This document shows positions 34,474-44,426 of a stretch of DNA of 64,000 bases, in pieces. The position numbers and the translations under genes are program-made. The stretch lies in the NCBI GenBank assembly GCA_028710885.1, contig JAQTTG010000001.1, forward strand, positions 248,001-312,000, in the 5' to 3' direction. The notes beneath the pieces are model-generated. The model had not been told where the DNA came from, did not search any database, and worked only from the letters and a program-made list of their open reading frames with translations. The stretch comes from Sulfuricurvum sp. GTDB taxonomy: Bacteria; Campylobacterota; Campylobacteria; Campylobacterales; Sulfurimonadaceae. Position 1 is the first letter of the stretch. The number at the start of each line of letters is the position of its first letter.

Positions 34474-37200
34474 TTATTTCAATTCACCCCAGTGATTCCC
34501 GATATGCATCGACGTTTTCAGCGGAACACGAAGTTCTAAGATACTCTCCATCACCTCGACGAAACGGCTCGCATATTCCTCCGCCACATCTTCATCCACC
34601 TCAAAAATCAGTTCATCGTGGATTTGCAGCAGCATCTTGGCACGGAGGTTTTCAGTGCGGATCATCGTGTCAATTTTGTTCATCGAGAGCTTGATGAGAT
34701 CACTTGCTGAGCCTTGAAATACGGTATTGACCGATTCGCGCTCGTAGGCGGCTTTGAGCATCGGGGTCGCACTGCCGAAATCAAAATAGCGGCGGCGGTG
34801 CAACAGTGTCTCAACGTAGCCCATCTCTTTGGCCTGCTCAACGATACCGCTAAAGTACCCTTTGACACTCGGGAAGGTCTCGAAATAACGTTCGATAATC
34901 TCTTTTGCCTCTTTGGTCGAAATGCCCAACGTATCGGAGAGCTTTTTCTGTCCCATCCCGTACAATAGTCCGAAATTGACCGTTTTGGCGATGTTACGCT
35001 TACTTGCCGCTTCCGCTTCGCCGAATAACGCTATCGCCGTTTGCATGTGGATGTCATGCCCTTCGTTGAACGCATTCACCAATACACTGTCTTGGCTAAA
35101 ATGGGCAAGAAGACGCAGTTCGATCTGCGAATAGTCGATTCCGATCAGTTTTTTCCCCTCAGGGGCGACAAATGCTTCACGGATACGCATCCCCAATGCG
35201 GTTTTGACGGGGATATTTTGGAGATTCGGATTTTTAGAACTGAGCCGTCCCGTCGCCGTCCCCGTCTGGACAAATGAGGTGTAGATACGGGAATCGGAAT
35301 CGTTTTGCGCTAGTGCAATGAGCGGCTCTATATAGGTGGAAAAGAGCTTGTGATATTCGCGGTACTGCAACAGCATCGGTATGACGGGATGCTCATCTTT
35401 CAGTCCATCCAAAACCTGCTCATCCGTGCTGTATCCCGTCTTGGTTTTTTTACCGTGAGCAAGTCCAAGTGTTTCAAAAAGAATAACTCCCAGCTGTTTC
35501 GGAGAGTTGAGATTAAATACGGTTCCGCATGCAGTATGGATCTGTTCGGTTAGGGATGCGATCTCTTTCGCCACTTCGGTTTTAAACGCTTCGAGTGTCG
35601 CAACATCGACCGCTATCCCTTCTCTCTCCATTCCAAGAAGTGTCAATGTAAACGGAAACTCAACATTGATCGCTTCATTGAGCGCTTCATCTCCCCCTTT
35701 TAGCAGGAGCTGTTCACGCAATACCTCATACAGACGATAGGTGATGTAGGCATCTTCTCCCGCATATTTACAGGCATCTTCGATGGCGACAGAGGCGAAG
35801 TTTTCCCCTTTCTTGACTGTGTCTTTGAAATGGATCATCTCATGGTGCAAAAGGTTCTGGGAAAGGTTATCCATAGAGAGAGAACGCGCGGAATCGGTGA
35901 GCCACGCAAGCACCATCGTATCGGCATGGATAGATAAGCGATCAACCCCTAAAAATCGGGTGACGAAATGGAGGTCGAATTTGATATTATGTCCGATAAC
36001 ACGATGTTCAAAGATGGCTAAAATAGCTTTCTTAGCAACTTCAGCACTTATTTGATCCCCTACCCCCAGATAGCTGTGCATCATCGGAACATAGTAGCCG
36101 CTCTTTCCGTCAACACTGAAACTAAACCCGACGAGATGATCTTTGGTCGGGTCAAGTCCCGTCGTCTCGGTATCAAAAGCGACAATAGCATCGTGAGGGA
36201 TGGTTTGGATAAGAGTAAATAACGTCTCATCATTATCAATCAGTATACTGCATCCATCTATACTCTCGCAGTGAGGAACTTCTACCTTTTCTACTTTTGC
36301 AGGTGCAGTAGTGGGTTGCGACTCTTCAAACAGTGCTTTGGCTTTGAGGGTACGCAATACCGCATTCATCTCATAGTGAACCAAATCATCATAAATCGGT
36401 AAAAACGGATTTTCAAAATGCATCGCAAATTCAGAAAAATCGAGATGATCGAATACGTCGTCTTTGAGCCGTACCAGCTCGCGGGAGCGAAATGCATCGT
36501 CACGGTATGTTTCTAACAACCCTTTGATCCTAGACGGTGTCACCTCTTCGAGTCTTTCATAAAGAGCATCGAGTGTACCAAATTGTGTTAAAAGTTTTTC
36601 AGCTGTGACTTTTCCGATCCCTTTGACGCCAGGGACGTTATCGGCGGTATCACCAATAAGGGATTGATAATCGATGAACTGACGGGGATGAACACCATAC
36701 TTTTCAGAGCAATGACGCTCATTCATCACTTTTTTGCTGATCGCATCGACGAGGACGACCCGATCGTCATCGATGAGCTGATAGAGGTCTTTATCGTGCG
36801 ATACGACACGAACCAAAAAGCCGTGTTGACGTGCTTGACGCACAACCGAAGCAATCATATCATCGGCTTCAAAACCGCTCTGTGATAGCGATTTATAGCC
36901 CATTTTATCGATCCATTCTATCGCGATGGGGAGCTGCATCACCAGCTCTTCGGGTGCGGGAGATCGGTTGGCTTTGTAATTTGGATCGATTTCGGCACGG
37001 AAGCTCGGACCTTTGGCATCGAGGGCAAAAATCAAATAATCACTGCTGTGGTCTTTATGAAGTGAGGCGATAAAGTTGATAAATCCGGTCAAAAGACCGG
37101 TCGGGAAACCTTGTTTATTTTTAAGAGGGGGAAGAGCATAAAAACTACGAAAGAAAAATCCAAATGTATCGATTATAGTAACGGTTTGTTGCGCCATCAA
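34474..37200 (-). CDS. polA: DNA polymerase I
   Basis: Repair and Okazaki-fragment polymerase (908 aa). The 5' nuclease domain covers about 1-290 (LIFALDAKGPSFRAEI and the H3TH region VKGIGKVTAEKLL). The proofreading domain follows with active-looking FDTETTGLDP and NIKFDLHF. The polymerase domain has motif A DYSQIELRLLAHF, motif B KRNIAKTVNFGLLYGMG and motif C QIHDELIFEVD. All three activities look intact. It sits in a minus-strand run with uvrA and an HDOD gene, 6 bp from the latter. An alternative Met is the second codon. Confidence 0.96.
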   Translation of the reverse strand: MMAQQTVTIIDTFGFFFRSFYALPPLKNKQGFPTGLLTGFINFIASLHKDHSSDYLIFALDAKGPSFRAEIDPNYKANRSPAPEELVMQLPIAIEWIDKMGYKSLSQSGFEADDMIASVVRQARQHGFLVRVVSHDKDLYQLIDDDRVVLVDAISKKVMNERHCSEKYGVHPRQFIDYQSLIGDTADNVPGVKGIGKVTAEKLLTQFGTLDALYERLEEVTPSRIKGLLETYRDDAFRSRELVRLKDDVFDHLDFSEFAMHFENPFLPIYDDLVHYEMNAVLRTLKAKALFEESQPTTAPAKVEKVEVPHCESIDGCSILIDNDETLFTLIQTIPHDAIVAFDTETTGLDPTKDHLVGFSFSVDGKSGYYVPMMHSYLGVGDQISAEVAKKAILAIFEHRVIGHNIKFDLHFVTRFLGVDRLSIHADTMVLAWLTDSARSLSMDNLSQNLLHHEMIHFKDTVKKGENFASVAIEDACKYAGEDAYITYRLYEVLREQLLLKGGDEALNEAINVEFPFTLTLLGMEREGIAVDVATLEAFKTEVAKEIASLTEQIHTACGTVFNLNSPKQLGVILFETLGLAHGKKTKTGYSTDEQVLDGLKDEHPVIPMLLQYREYHKLFSTYIEPLIALAQNDSDSRIYTSFVQTGTATGRLSSKNPNLQNIPVKTALGMRIREAFVAPEGKKLIGIDYSQIELRLLAHFSQDSVLVNAFNEGHDIHMQTAIALFGEAEAASKRNIAKTVNFGLLYGMGQKKLSDTLGISTKEAKEIIERYFETFPSVKGYFSGIVEQAKEMGYVETLLHRRRYFDFGSATPMLKAAYERESVNTVFQGSASDLIKLSMNKIDTMIRTENLRAKMLLQIHDELIFEVDEDVAEEYASRFVEVMESILELRVPLKTSMHIGNHWGELK

Positions 37201-37206
37201 TCGACT

Positions 37207-38025
37207 TTATTTAGGCTGAATTGCGTCAAATATTGAATCAATAGCTACTTGTAATTTTACTATATCATATCCTGCTGCTTGTGCTTTTTGAATACCAAGA
37301 GTGATACCATGTTCGTTTAATGGATCATTTATCGGAATAATTGTTTTCACAATGTTCAATGCTGTTGAATACTCTTTTATCTCTTCAGGAGCATTTTCGG
37401 GTGTATCTGAAAAAGCGATCATATCTACAAACTCTTTCTCAAAATTCCAATGGGTAAAAATTGCCGCTGTAACAGTAGCTGTTGTCTCTTGAATATAAGT
37501 ACGTTCCACCATAGCAATATCCACAGTCGAACTAATATCTGATTTAAAACTGCTTGCAAAATCTTCTTGAATAACATCACTGGCAATAATAATTTTCCCT
37601 GTCTCCTGTAAAAAAGAAGCCAAAAACAATTTATCTGATTTAGTACGATCAATCTTTCCATACCAGGCATGCATCAATGCCGCTTGCATGGAAGATATTT
37701 CTGCAAAACGGTCTGAACTAATGCCATAAGGTTCCATATCGACATTCAAAAGTTTTCGTACCGAATTACCGATACCAATAGATCTCGTCATACTCATACC
37801 GAATAAGGAGACTGCTTGAGAAACATTACTAATCTCTCGTCTAAAACTGTACAACGGGGAATTTGCAGCCTTGAGCAAATTAGCAACAATCATCGGATCG
37901 TGTTCAACTGTTTTGACTAAATCCTGAATTGATGAGTTTGGATCATTGCAAATACGTTGCATATCAAAGACCGTTTTAGGAAGTGGCGGTAAAGATTTAA
38001 TACTGTTTATTATTGAGCTTTTCAT
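37207..38025 (-). CDS. HDOD domain protein
   Basis: A 272-residue signalling protein made almost entirely of an HDOD domain, a relative of HD phosphohydrolases lacking most of the metal-binding His/Asp pairs. Typical pieces are SLPPLPKTVFDMQRICND, ANLLKAANSPLYSF and SVSLFG-like AVSLFGMSMTRSIGIGN. HDOD proteins in Campylobacterota and elsewhere act in regulation and motility, but the function of this one is unknown. It lies between uvrA and polA in the same direction. AGGACAATGA precedes the ATG. Confidence 0.85.
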   Translation of the reverse strand: MKSSIINSIKSLPPLPKTVFDMQRICNDPNSSIQDLVKTVEHDPMIVANLLKAANSPLYSFRREISNVSQAVSLFGMSMTRSIGIGNSVRKLLNVDMEPYGISSDRFAEISSMQAALMHAWYGKIDRTKSDKLFLASFLQETGKIIIASDVIQEDFASSFKSDISSTVDIAMVERTYIQETTATVTAAIFTHWNFEKEFVDMIAFSDTPENAPEEIKEYSTALNIVKTIIPINDPLNEHGITLGIQKAQAAGYDIVKLQVAIDSIFDAIQPK

Positions 38026-38055
38026 TCATTGTCCTATACAAAGCAAGTATTGTTA

Positions 38056-40872
38056 TTATAACCTATTTAGCTCATTTGCCAAATATTTTCCGGTAAAACT
38101 TCCCGTTTTTTCCCAATCTCTGGCAACACTTTCAGGATCACCCTCTGCGACAAGTAATCCACCGCCGCTTCCCCCCTCAGGCCCCATATCGATGATATAG
38201 TCTGCATTTTTAATCATATCGAGGTTATGTTCGATAACGAGCACCGAATTACCTAGTTCAACAAAATTATGAAGCACCTTAGTAAGACGGTTAACGTCGT
38301 CGAAATGGAGTCCAGTCGTCGGTTCATCAAGAATATACAGAGTGTTTCCGGTATCGCGACGACTCAGCTCTTTTGCCAATTTAATACGTTGTGCTTCCCC
38401 GCCTGAGAGAGTTACCGCATTTTGTCCTAACGTGATGTAATCAAGCCCCACATCACTCAGCGTTTGTAAAATCGCTTTAATTTTTGGAATCGGGGCAAAA
38501 AATTCCAATGCTTCACCCACTGACATATTCAGAACATCTGAAATATTTTTTCCTTTGTACTCTACTTGCAGTGTTTGGAGATTGTATCGACTGCCGTGAC
38601 ATGCATCACATTTGACCATGATATCGGGTAAAAAGTGCATCTCGATCTTGATTTCCCCTTCTCCCTGACATTTTTCACATCGACCGCCTTTGACGTTGAA
38701 ACTAAAGCGTGACGCCGTATATCCACGGATTTGTGCCTCTTTGGTTTTTGCCATTAGATTACGAATCTCATCCATCACCCCCGTATAGGTGGCGGGATTG
38801 GAACGCGGAGTCCGCCCGATCGGACTTTGATCGAGATAGATCACTTTATCGAGTTTCTCTAGTCCCTCCACTTCGACTCCAGCTACACGGTTTATTTTAC
38901 GAGCATGGTTGAGGATCTCACGCGTGACGGGGAGAAGTGTTTGCAAAATCAATGAACTTTTCCCACTTCCGCTCACACCTGTCACACACACAAAATTATG
39001 CAAAGGAATCTCAACAGAAAGGTTTTCAATATTATTCAAAGTGACATTTTTAATACTCATCCACTCTTTCTGAGCCCTACGGTAAAAATACTCGATTTTT
39101 TTCCGTCCGGAAAGATACTGAGCAGTCAGCGTATCGGACTTTTTCATCTCATCGAGAGTTCCGGCAAAAACGACGTTTCCGCCGAATTTTCCGGCACCTG
39201 GACCGATGTCGACGATATAATCGGCATTCTCAATCGTCTCTTTGTCATGTTCGACGACGATAACAGTGTTCCCTTTTTCCTGCAATGATCGCAACGTTCG
39301 GATCAGTTTTAGGGTATCGCGTTCATGAAGTCCAATACTCGGCTCATCGAGAACGTACATTACCCCCGTCAAACCACTCCCAATTTGGCTCGCAATACGG
39401 ATACGCTGAGCTTCTCCTCCGCTGATGGTGCGGGCATCACGGCTGAGAGAAATATATCCCAACCCAACATCAAAAAGGAAAAAGAGACGCTCTCGTATTT
39501 CATTCAAAATCGAGCTCGCGATCATCGCACTTTGTTCACTCAAACCTTCAAAAGTTTTGGGATCGGCAAACCACGCATACGAATCTTTGAGCGGCATTGA
39601 GATGACCTCTCCGATCCCTTTTTCCGCAACACGCACCGCAAGTGATTCACGCTTGAGACGATGCGAGTTACAGATATTACACGGTTTTTCGGACATATAA
39701 TCAGCAAGGTCTTTTTCATCTTTGAAAATATCGTAGGCGATACGGACGATCCCAGGCCATACGCGTCGTATCGGGTGATCTTGCCATTTAAACTCCACTT
39801 CATCGACACTGCCGTGAAGGATCGCTTTTTTCTGATACTCTTCGAGAGCATAAAACGGTACGGTGATATTGATCCCCTCTGCGGCACAAAATGCTTTGAG
39901 AAAGGTGAAATAGTATCCCTTATTAAACCCGTAAACGATTTTGATTGCCCCTTTTTCAATAGGTAATTCAGAGTCGATAATTTTGTCATAATCGAGGGCG
40001 TATCGTATCCCAAGCCCGTCACATTCTGAACATGCCCCTTTTGGAGAGTTAAACGAAAACGAGAGCGGCTCGAGTGGATCAAAACTCACCTTACAATCAA
40101 AACATGCACTGTGTTCACTGTAATGAATTAATTTCTCTGCCATACCAATTTCATCATGATTTTGGATCTCGATCTCTACCTCACCATAACTCTCTTTGAG
40201 TGCTTTTTCAACATCTTGCGCAACACGGTCATGATTATCGTCTTTAACAATCAAACGGTCTATAACGACTTTCAAAGTATGCTTCTTAGTTTTTGAAAGT
40301 TCGATCTCTTCATCCAAACGAACCATAACCCCATCTATCATGGCACGAACATACCCCTTGTGACGAAGCGATTCGAGAATATCAGCAAAGGATCCCTTTT
40401 TTTCCCTCACTAATGGAGCCAAAATAACAATCTTTGAACCCTCAGGAAGTTTCAGAACCTGATTAATAATATCTTGAGCCGACATTTTTGATATCTGTTT
40501 GCCACACAAATGACAATGCTGTATTCCGATACGAGCATATAAAAGACGTAAATAGTCATAAATTTCAGTTATTGTCCCAACGGTAGAACGAGGGTTTTTA
40601 GAAGTCGTTTTTTGATCAATCGCGATGGCTGGGGTGAGCCCTTCGATTTTATCCACATCAGGTTTACCAACACGATCTAAAAATTGACGTGCATAGCTTG
40701 AAAGTGACTCAATATAACGGCGTTGCCCCTCGGCATAGAGAGTATCAAATGCGAGAGTTGATTTTCCACTGCCGCTGATCCCCGTACAGACCACCAACTT
40801 ATTTTTCGGAATTTCCAAAGAGATATTTTTAAGGTTATGCTCGCGCGCCCCAATAATTTTAATCATATTCAT
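38056..40872 (-). CDS. uvrA: Excinuclease ABC subunit A
   Basis: Damage-recognition ATPase of nucleotide excision repair (938 aa). Two ABC modules are seen: Walker [20 protein letters not shown] and [16 protein letters not shown], with signatures [13 protein letters not shown] and [13 protein letters not shown]. Zinc-binding Cys pairs occur in [29 protein letters not shown] and CDACHGSRY. Length and order are standard. It is in a minus-strand run with polA, with a TauE-like transporter gene 5 bp upstream. Confidence 0.96.
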   Translation of the reverse strand: MNMIKIIGAREHNLKNISLEIPKNKLVVCTGISGSGKSTLAFDTLYAEGQRRYIESLSSYARQFLDRVGKPDVDKIEGLTPAIAIDQKTTSKNPRSTVGTITEIYDYLRLLYARIGIQHCHLCGKQISKMSAQDIINQVLKLPEGSKIVILAPLVREKKGSFADILESLRHKGYVRAMIDGVMVRLDEEIELSKTKKHTLKVVIDRLIVKDDNHDRVAQDVEKALKESYGEVEIEIQNHDEIGMAEKLIHYSEHSACFDCKVSFDPLEPLSFSFNSPKGACSECDGLGIRYALDYDKIIDSELPIEKGAIKIVYGFNKGYYFTFLKAFCAAEGINITVPFYALEEYQKKAILHGSVDEVEFKWQDHPIRRVWPGIVRIAYDIFKDEKDLADYMSEKPCNICNSHRLKRESLAVRVAEKGIGEVISMPLKDSYAWFADPKTFEGLSEQSAMIASSILNEIRERLFFLFDVGLGYISLSRDARTISGGEAQRIRIASQIGSGLTGVMYVLDEPSIGLHERDTLKLIRTLRSLQEKGNTVIVVEHDKETIENADYIVDIGPGAGKFGGNVVFAGTLDEMKKSDTLTAQYLSGRKKIEYFYRRAQKEWMSIKNVTLNNIENLSVEIPLHNFVCVTGVSGSGKSSLILQTLLPVTREILNHARKINRVAGVEVEGLEKLDKVIYLDQSPIGRTPRSNPATYTGVMDEIRNLMAKTKEAQIRGYTASRFSFNVKGGRCEKCQGEGEIKIEMHFLPDIMVKCDACHGSRYNLQTLQVEYKGKNISDVLNMSVGEALEFFAPIPKIKAILQTLSDVGLDYITLGQNAVTLSGGEAQRIKLAKELSRRDTGNTLYILDEPTTGLHFDDVNRLTKVLHNFVELGNSVLVIEHNLDMIKNADYIIDMGPEGGSGGGLLVAEGDPESVARDWEKTGSFTGKYLANELNRL

Positions 40873-40877
40873 AATAT

Positions 40878-41615
40878 TTACCTCGCAATCAGTTTATATG
40901 CCGTAATGACAAAAATAATAATGTAAAAAACAACCAAAATCTGCTTGTAATGGTTAACTTTAATTCTATGCAACAGCCAAATTCCAAAAAAAATCCCTAT
41001 TAAAGAGCTGAATGCCATAATCATTCCAGCGTGGAGATTGACAAGCCCAAGCCATAGTAACGTTGAAAAACCAGAAATCGATGTAAACATAACAAAAAAG
41101 AGCCCAACAGCAGAAGCTTTTTTGAGAGGAAACCCCATAAAACTTACCAATATTGGTGTCATTAGAATCGAGCCTCCAACACCTAACATTCCCGAAAAGA
41201 CCCCTATAGCTCCACCTATAGCCCCATATAAAGGACGGTTAATAACTTCTGCACGCGTCGGTACTGGGTTTGAAAAAGCTAAACGTCCCAAAGTAAATGC
41301 CACGATACTTAAAAAAAGCCACTCAAGTATCGTAGCTGCAAGCAATTTAACTAAAAAGCCGCCGATTATCGCTCCAAATATTCCGCCATATCCAAAATAT
41401 TTAATATCATTTACAACATACGTCTGGTTTTTATGATGAATCCATGCCGCCATTAAAGAACCTGCTACCATTTGCATTATGGATATACCGATCGCTTCTT
41501 TGATTCCAAAACCTAGATAAAGCAATATAGGAACACTCACAGTGCCGCCACCGATTCCAAAAAAACCTGAAAGGGCCCCGACTCCAACCCCTAAAAGTGC
41601 TAATTCAATTGTCAT
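40878..41615 (-). CDS. TauE/SafE-family sulfite exporter-like permease
   Basis: Integral membrane protein (245 aa from ATG 41615) with about eight spans in two repeats. Each repeat carries the conserved Gly-rich motif, [19 protein letters not shown] in the first and [19 protein letters not shown] in the second. The family exports or imports small sulfur-containing or organic anions such as sulfite or sulfoacetate. In a sulfur-oxidising host, sulfite export would make sense, but that is inference. The reading frame stays open to an ATG at 41663 inside a structured region without a ribosome site. I prefer 41615. It is 5 bp upstream of uvrA. Confidence 0.82.
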   Translation of the reverse strand: MTIELALLGVGVGALSGFFGIGGGTVSVPILLYLGFGIKEAIGISIMQMVAGSLMAAWIHHKNQTYVVNDIKYFGYGGIFGAIIGGFLVKLLAATILEWLFLSIVAFTLGRLAFSNPVPTRAEVINRPLYGAIGGAIGVFSGMLGVGGSILMTPILVSFMGFPLKKASAVGLFFVMFTSISGFSTLLWLGLVNLHAGMIMAFSSLIGIFFGIWLLHRIKVNHYKQILVVFYIIIFVITAYKLIAR

Positions 41616-41639
41616 TTCATCACTTTTCTGCCTCACATA

Positions 41640-41772
41640 GAGACAAGCGTTTCTAGGAAACATCGCAGAGCGAGCGCTTCCCTTGTTTTATGCCTTAACG
41701 GCAAGTATAACCAATGGTGCTTAAGCCCCGATGGTATTCAAAATAATTTTTGTATCGCGCGATTATACTTGC
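41640..41772 (-). ncRNA. Candidate structured RNA or leader upstream of the TauE-like gene
   Basis: A minus-strand TATAAT (41762-41767) would start a transcript near 41755 running into the TauE-like gene. The region is unusually rich in self-complementarity: a long-range inverted repeat GCAAGTATAA/TTATACTTGC (41701-41710 and 41763-41772), a GCTTAAGC palindrome, a GCC-GGC hairpin and a GTTTC-GAAAC hairpin just before the gene. I cannot match it to a named riboswitch, to 6S RNA or to SRP RNA. Confidence 0.35.
41762..41767 (-). promoter_or_regulatory. -10 box for the TauE-uvrA run
   Basis: TATAAT on the minus strand inside the right arm of the inverted repeat at 41763-41772, about 147 nt before the preferred TauE ATG. 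No -35 box is evident. Confidence 0.4.
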
Positions 41773-41816
41773 TTCAGGCTTCAAAGAACCCCCTTTTATA
41801 TAACTTGATTTTACGA

Positions 41817-41822
41817 TATAAT
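41817..41822 (+). promoter_or_regulatory. -10 box for the CheX-fliN-fliO operon
   Basis: TATAAT 32 bases before ATG 41855, followed by AAAGGAT as ribosome binding site. A sigma-54 GG-N10-GC element was not recognised here, so the operon looks sigma-70 driven. Confidence 0.5.
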
Positions 41823-41854
41823 CAATCTACATACTTAATCTCTAAAGGATAGCG

Positions 41855-42277
41855 ATGTTGCCCATTATTGTTCAAGCAGCCGAGAATTTTTGTCTCCATC
41901 AACTCTCATTTGTATGTCAATCTATGGAAAACATTAATCAAAAGAGAACACTTCTTGCTTATATCGATATTGAAACTGACGAAGGGGTATTTCATCGTGC
42001 TTATGTAGGTTGTGATTATTCATTGGTCCAAGTAATTGCTGAAATATTCTTAGGCGAAAACACGAACGACGAGCAAACATTAATCGATATGCTTTTAGAA
42101 ATAACCAATATGATCGTTGGCAGTGCAAAAGTTTTAGCTGCTGAAGCATATGAAAAAACCATGCTCATTGCTACACCATTTTTTGTTTTAGACAATTCAG
42201 TTCACACAACTTTCGATAGCGTACACCATTTAGGAATAGAAAACGGTGCCATGATGCTTGCACTAAAAAGGCTTTAA
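41855..42277 (+). CDS. CheX-like chemotaxis phosphatase domain protein
   Basis: A 140-residue cytoplasmic protein of the CheC/CheX/FliY phosphatase-like fold. The helix EITNMIVGSAKVLAAE matches the ExxN phosphatase motif of CheX, in which Glu and Asn dephosphorylate CheY-P. It lies 2 bp upstream of fliN, so it probably acts at the flagellar switch or on CheY-type regulators. The first 40 residues, with the helix QAAENFCLHQLSF, suit the family. The phosphatase role is inferred from the fold and context, and the protein could be scaffolding only. Confidence 0.65.
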   Translation: MLPIIVQAAENFCLHQLSFVCQSMENINQKRTLLAYIDIETDEGVFHRAYVGCDYSLVQVIAEIFLGENTNDEQTLIDMLLEITNMIVGSAKVLAAEAYEKTMLIATPFFVLDNSVHTTFDSVHHLGIENGAMMLALKRL

Positions 42278-42279
42278 AA

Positions 42280-42624
42280 ATGGAAGAAACTTTATTAACA
42301 CCGACTATTCATCCCAAAGATCAACCTTTTGATCCGATCAAAGAACTTTCATGGATGGACTACGAAGGGCTTTTGGATATGGAAGTTGAATTTGTTGCTG
42401 ACTTGGGACAAACCACCCTCTCATTGGGCGAAATACTAAAACTGGAAAAAGGGTCCGTAATCGATTTAGGCAAACCGGCAGGTGAAAGTGTTGAATCCTA
42501 TGTAAACCGACGTATTATCGGAAAAGGTGAAGTTATGGTTTACGAAAAAAATCTGGCTATTCGTATCAATGAGGTACTCGATTCAAGTGCCGTCCTTTAT
42601 TACCTTTCAAAAGAGAGACTATGA
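42280..42624 (+). CDS. fliN: Flagellar motor switch protein FliN
   Basis: C-ring component (114 aa) of the SpoA/FliN family. The SpoA domain spans about 38-108 with VEFVADLGQTTLSLGEILKL, GSVIDLGKPAGESVESYV and KGEVMVYEKNLAIRI. It helps switch rotation direction and supports flagellar type III export. The stop overlaps the following fliO-like start (ATGA). The order fliN then fliO-like matches what I recall of Helicobacter pylori HP0584-HP0583. Confidence 0.9.
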   Translation: MEETLLTPTIHPKDQPFDPIKELSWMDYEGLLDMEVEFVADLGQTTLSLGEILKLEKGSVIDLGKPAGESVESYVNRRIIGKGEVMVYEKNLAIRINEVLDSSAVLYYLSKERL

Positions 42625-43517
42625 AAATCATCCTTGCTATTTTACTAATTCCCGTATTTTTATGGGGTTCTAAAATTCTCAGTTATAACGTATATGATAG
42701 AAATGACCGCGTAGATGTAATGCTTACATTTGACACTCCCTACGAGGGAGTACTTCGACAAAATCGCCAAGAAAACACTGTCGTTATAAAACTCGAAGGT
42801 GCAACAATTGATGCTCCAAAAATAAAAAGTATCAATTCAAAATACTTAAATAAAATCACTATTGCACCACAAGGTGAACAAATCGAAATTGTTGCCAAAA
42901 TCTCAAATGACGTCATGATGCAAGCGTCCAAAACATCCGATTCTTATGGTCTCAGACTTCGTTTTATGAATCAAACTGTCTCAAACTCTACTGAGACATC
43001 TCCTGTAGATGAAACTGCACTTACCGGACTCCCCACAAAAAGTGGTAGTGAATTCGAACAAAGTTATTATGTTGTAATTGCTATTTTGTTAATCGGTATC
43101 GCTATCTTATTTTGGCTAAAACAAAATATTGCCAAACGTGCTGAAACCATACATAATGAGCCTAAAGCTCCATGGTTATTTAATAAAAAGTCCTCTGCAG
43201 AAACCCAAGAAAATATGACTATACCTATTAAAACAACTTCCGATACTGGCGGGGTTCATATACGATTTCAAAAAACGCTCGACAATACAAATACAGTAGC
43301 AATGCTCGATTATGGAACAATGAGCTATCTGGTTATTTTGGGTAATAACACTCTTTTACTGGATAAATTTCAAGACAATGTCCCTATTACTCAAAATGAA
43401 TTTGAAACTCTTTTACAGTCCAAGCATCGTGAGCTAGACGGATATTTTCAACTTGCCCCTGCAGCACAAGACGAAATGTTCGATTCCTACAAAGAAAAAG
43501 CTTCAGGTTCCTATTGA
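42621..43517 (+). CDS. fliO: Probable flagellar export protein FliO, epsilon type
   Basis: A 298-residue single-span protein. A signal-like N-terminus and a periplasmic AMIN-like beta domain (about 20-115) precede one membrane segment (VVIAILLIGIAILFWL, near 152-167). The cytoplasmic part ends in a FliO-like strand pattern (VAMLDYGTMSYLVILGNNTL). Helicobacter FliO has an extended periplasmic domain of this sort and is encoded beside fliN, as here. FliO helps assemble the FliP pore of the flagellar export gate. The sequence is divergent, so the call leans on architecture and position. Confidence 0.68.
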   Translation: MKIILAILLIPVFLWGSKILSYNVYDRNDRVDVMLTFDTPYEGVLRQNRQENTVVIKLEGATIDAPKIKSINSKYLNKITIAPQGEQIEIVAKISNDVMMQASKTSDSYGLRLRFMNQTVSNSTETSPVDETALTGLPTKSGSEFEQSYYVVIAILLIGIAILFWLKQNIAKRAETIHNEPKAPWLFNKKSSAETQENMTIPIKTTSDTGGVHIRFQKTLDNTNTVAMLDYGTMSYLVILGNNTLLLDKFQDNVPITQNEFETLLQSKHRELDGYFQLAPAAQDEMFDSYKEKASGSY

Positions 43518-43527
43518 TTTAGAATGC

Positions 43528-43548
43528 CAAAGGAACAATATTCCTTTG
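43528..43548. terminator. Hairpin between convergent fliO and Sel1 genes
   Basis: Perfect arms CAAAGGAA and TTCCTTTG around a 5-nt loop, in the 38-bp gap between the two stops. It may serve either strand; U-tracts are poor. Confidence 0.4.
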
Positions 43549-43555
43549 ACAACAT

Positions 43556-44020
43556 TTACACATTATTCAATTCGTAACGCGCATAAACATCATATGCTTC
43601 TTCCCCGCCCGTTGAAGCCAAGACCTCTTTTATTAAAACAGCCGCTTCTTTACGACTCCCTCCGGCATATCCTTTGGCATAAATTTCTGCCAAAGTAACT
43701 TTTGCCGCAGGTTCACCTTGAGCCACTGCCATTTTCAGGTAATACGCTGCTTTGTCAAAATCCTCAGGTACACCCATAGCATTCGCAAATGCGAATCCTG
43801 CACTTACCTGCGCAGGTAATATTCCAGCTTCAGCCGCTGATGCATAATATTCCGTCGATTTCGTAAAATTACGCGCTACACCTTGCCCATTATAGTAAAG
43901 GGTTGCAAGAGCAAACATACAACGCGGATCCATTTCATCTTTTGAAAACCACTCATAAGCTTCCTCAAAACGTTTTGTAGCGTACGCATTCATACCAGCA
44001 TTGTAAAAATCGATTGACAT
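43556..44020 (-). CDS. Sel1/TPR repeat protein
   Basis: A 154-residue cytoplasmic protein of Sel1-like helical repeats, for example ALATLYYNGQGVARNFTKS and the next unit FANAMGVPEDFDKAAYYLKM. Such repeats usually mediate protein contacts. There is no signal peptide when the ATG at 44020 is used; that start has AAAAGGAAATAATA upstream. An in-frame ATG at 44080 would add 20 residues but has no site. It stands 79 bp behind the small membrane gene, at the end of a long minus-strand run. Partner unknown. Confidence 0.75.
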   Translation of the reverse strand: MSIDFYNAGMNAYATKRFEEAYEWFSKDEMDPRCMFALATLYYNGQGVARNFTKSTEYYASAAEAGILPAQVSAGFAFANAMGVPEDFDKAAYYLKMAVAQGEPAAKVTLAEIYAKGYAGGSRKEAAVLIKEVLASTGGEEAYDVYARYELNNV

Positions 44021-44099
44021 TATTATTTCCTTTTTGATGCGATTGTAGCCAAAGAGGCTAACACTAAAGTAACCGTGCAAAGGAAGTTGTTTGAACTAA

Positions 44100-44426
44100 T
44101 CAGAAAAAAAGCCAAATCAGCAGTGCAAACCCAATTGTAAGATTAATCCAGCTTCCGCCATCTTTAAAAAGCATTACCAAGAGTTCATAATATTGCCGAT
44201 TTATAACAGATACACTCATTGCTAATCTCACTTGAGCAAAATGTGTGATATCACTTCCCCAAATAAAAGCAATAATTTCAGGAGCAATAAAAAAAAGAAT
44301 GACACCAACAAACCCCCAAATGGTTTTAGCAGGTTTCATGGACATAAAAACTTTTCGAGTAGCTGGATTTTTAACTATTTGTTGAGTTTTAGCTTTAATT
44401 TTATTGTGCATTATCGTAATTAACAC
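44100..44426 (-). CDS. Small membrane protein of unknown function
   Basis: A 108-residue protein with two hydrophobic segments, at about 35-55 (IWGFVGVILFFIAPEIIAFI) and 92-108 (INLTIGFALLIWLFF at the very C-terminus). A basic N-terminal stretch (NKIKAKTQQIVKNPATRK) should stay in the cytoplasm. I recognise no family. The GTG at 44426 overlaps the end of dusB by 7 nt, suggesting coupling; an internal ATG at 44411 is the alternative start. Neither has a strong ribosome site. Confidence 0.6.
   Translation of the reverse strand: MLITIMHNKIKAKTQQIVKNPATRKVFMSMKPAKTIWGFVGVILFFIAPEIIAFIWGSDITHFAQVRLAMSVSVINRQYYELLVMLFKDGGSWINLTIGFALLIWLFF

Noticed and set aside
39540-40082. 180-codon frame inside uvrA
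   Set aside because: Shadow of the uvrA coding sequence in another frame.
41616-41663. N-terminal extension of the TauE-like protein from ATG 41663
   Set aside because: No ribosome binding site, the added residues are hydrophilic and unlike the family, and the bases form hairpins.
41640-41772. 6S RNA or SRP RNA
   Set aside because: No recognisable SRP GGAAG loop and no convincing 6S central bubble; left as an unnamed structured candidate.
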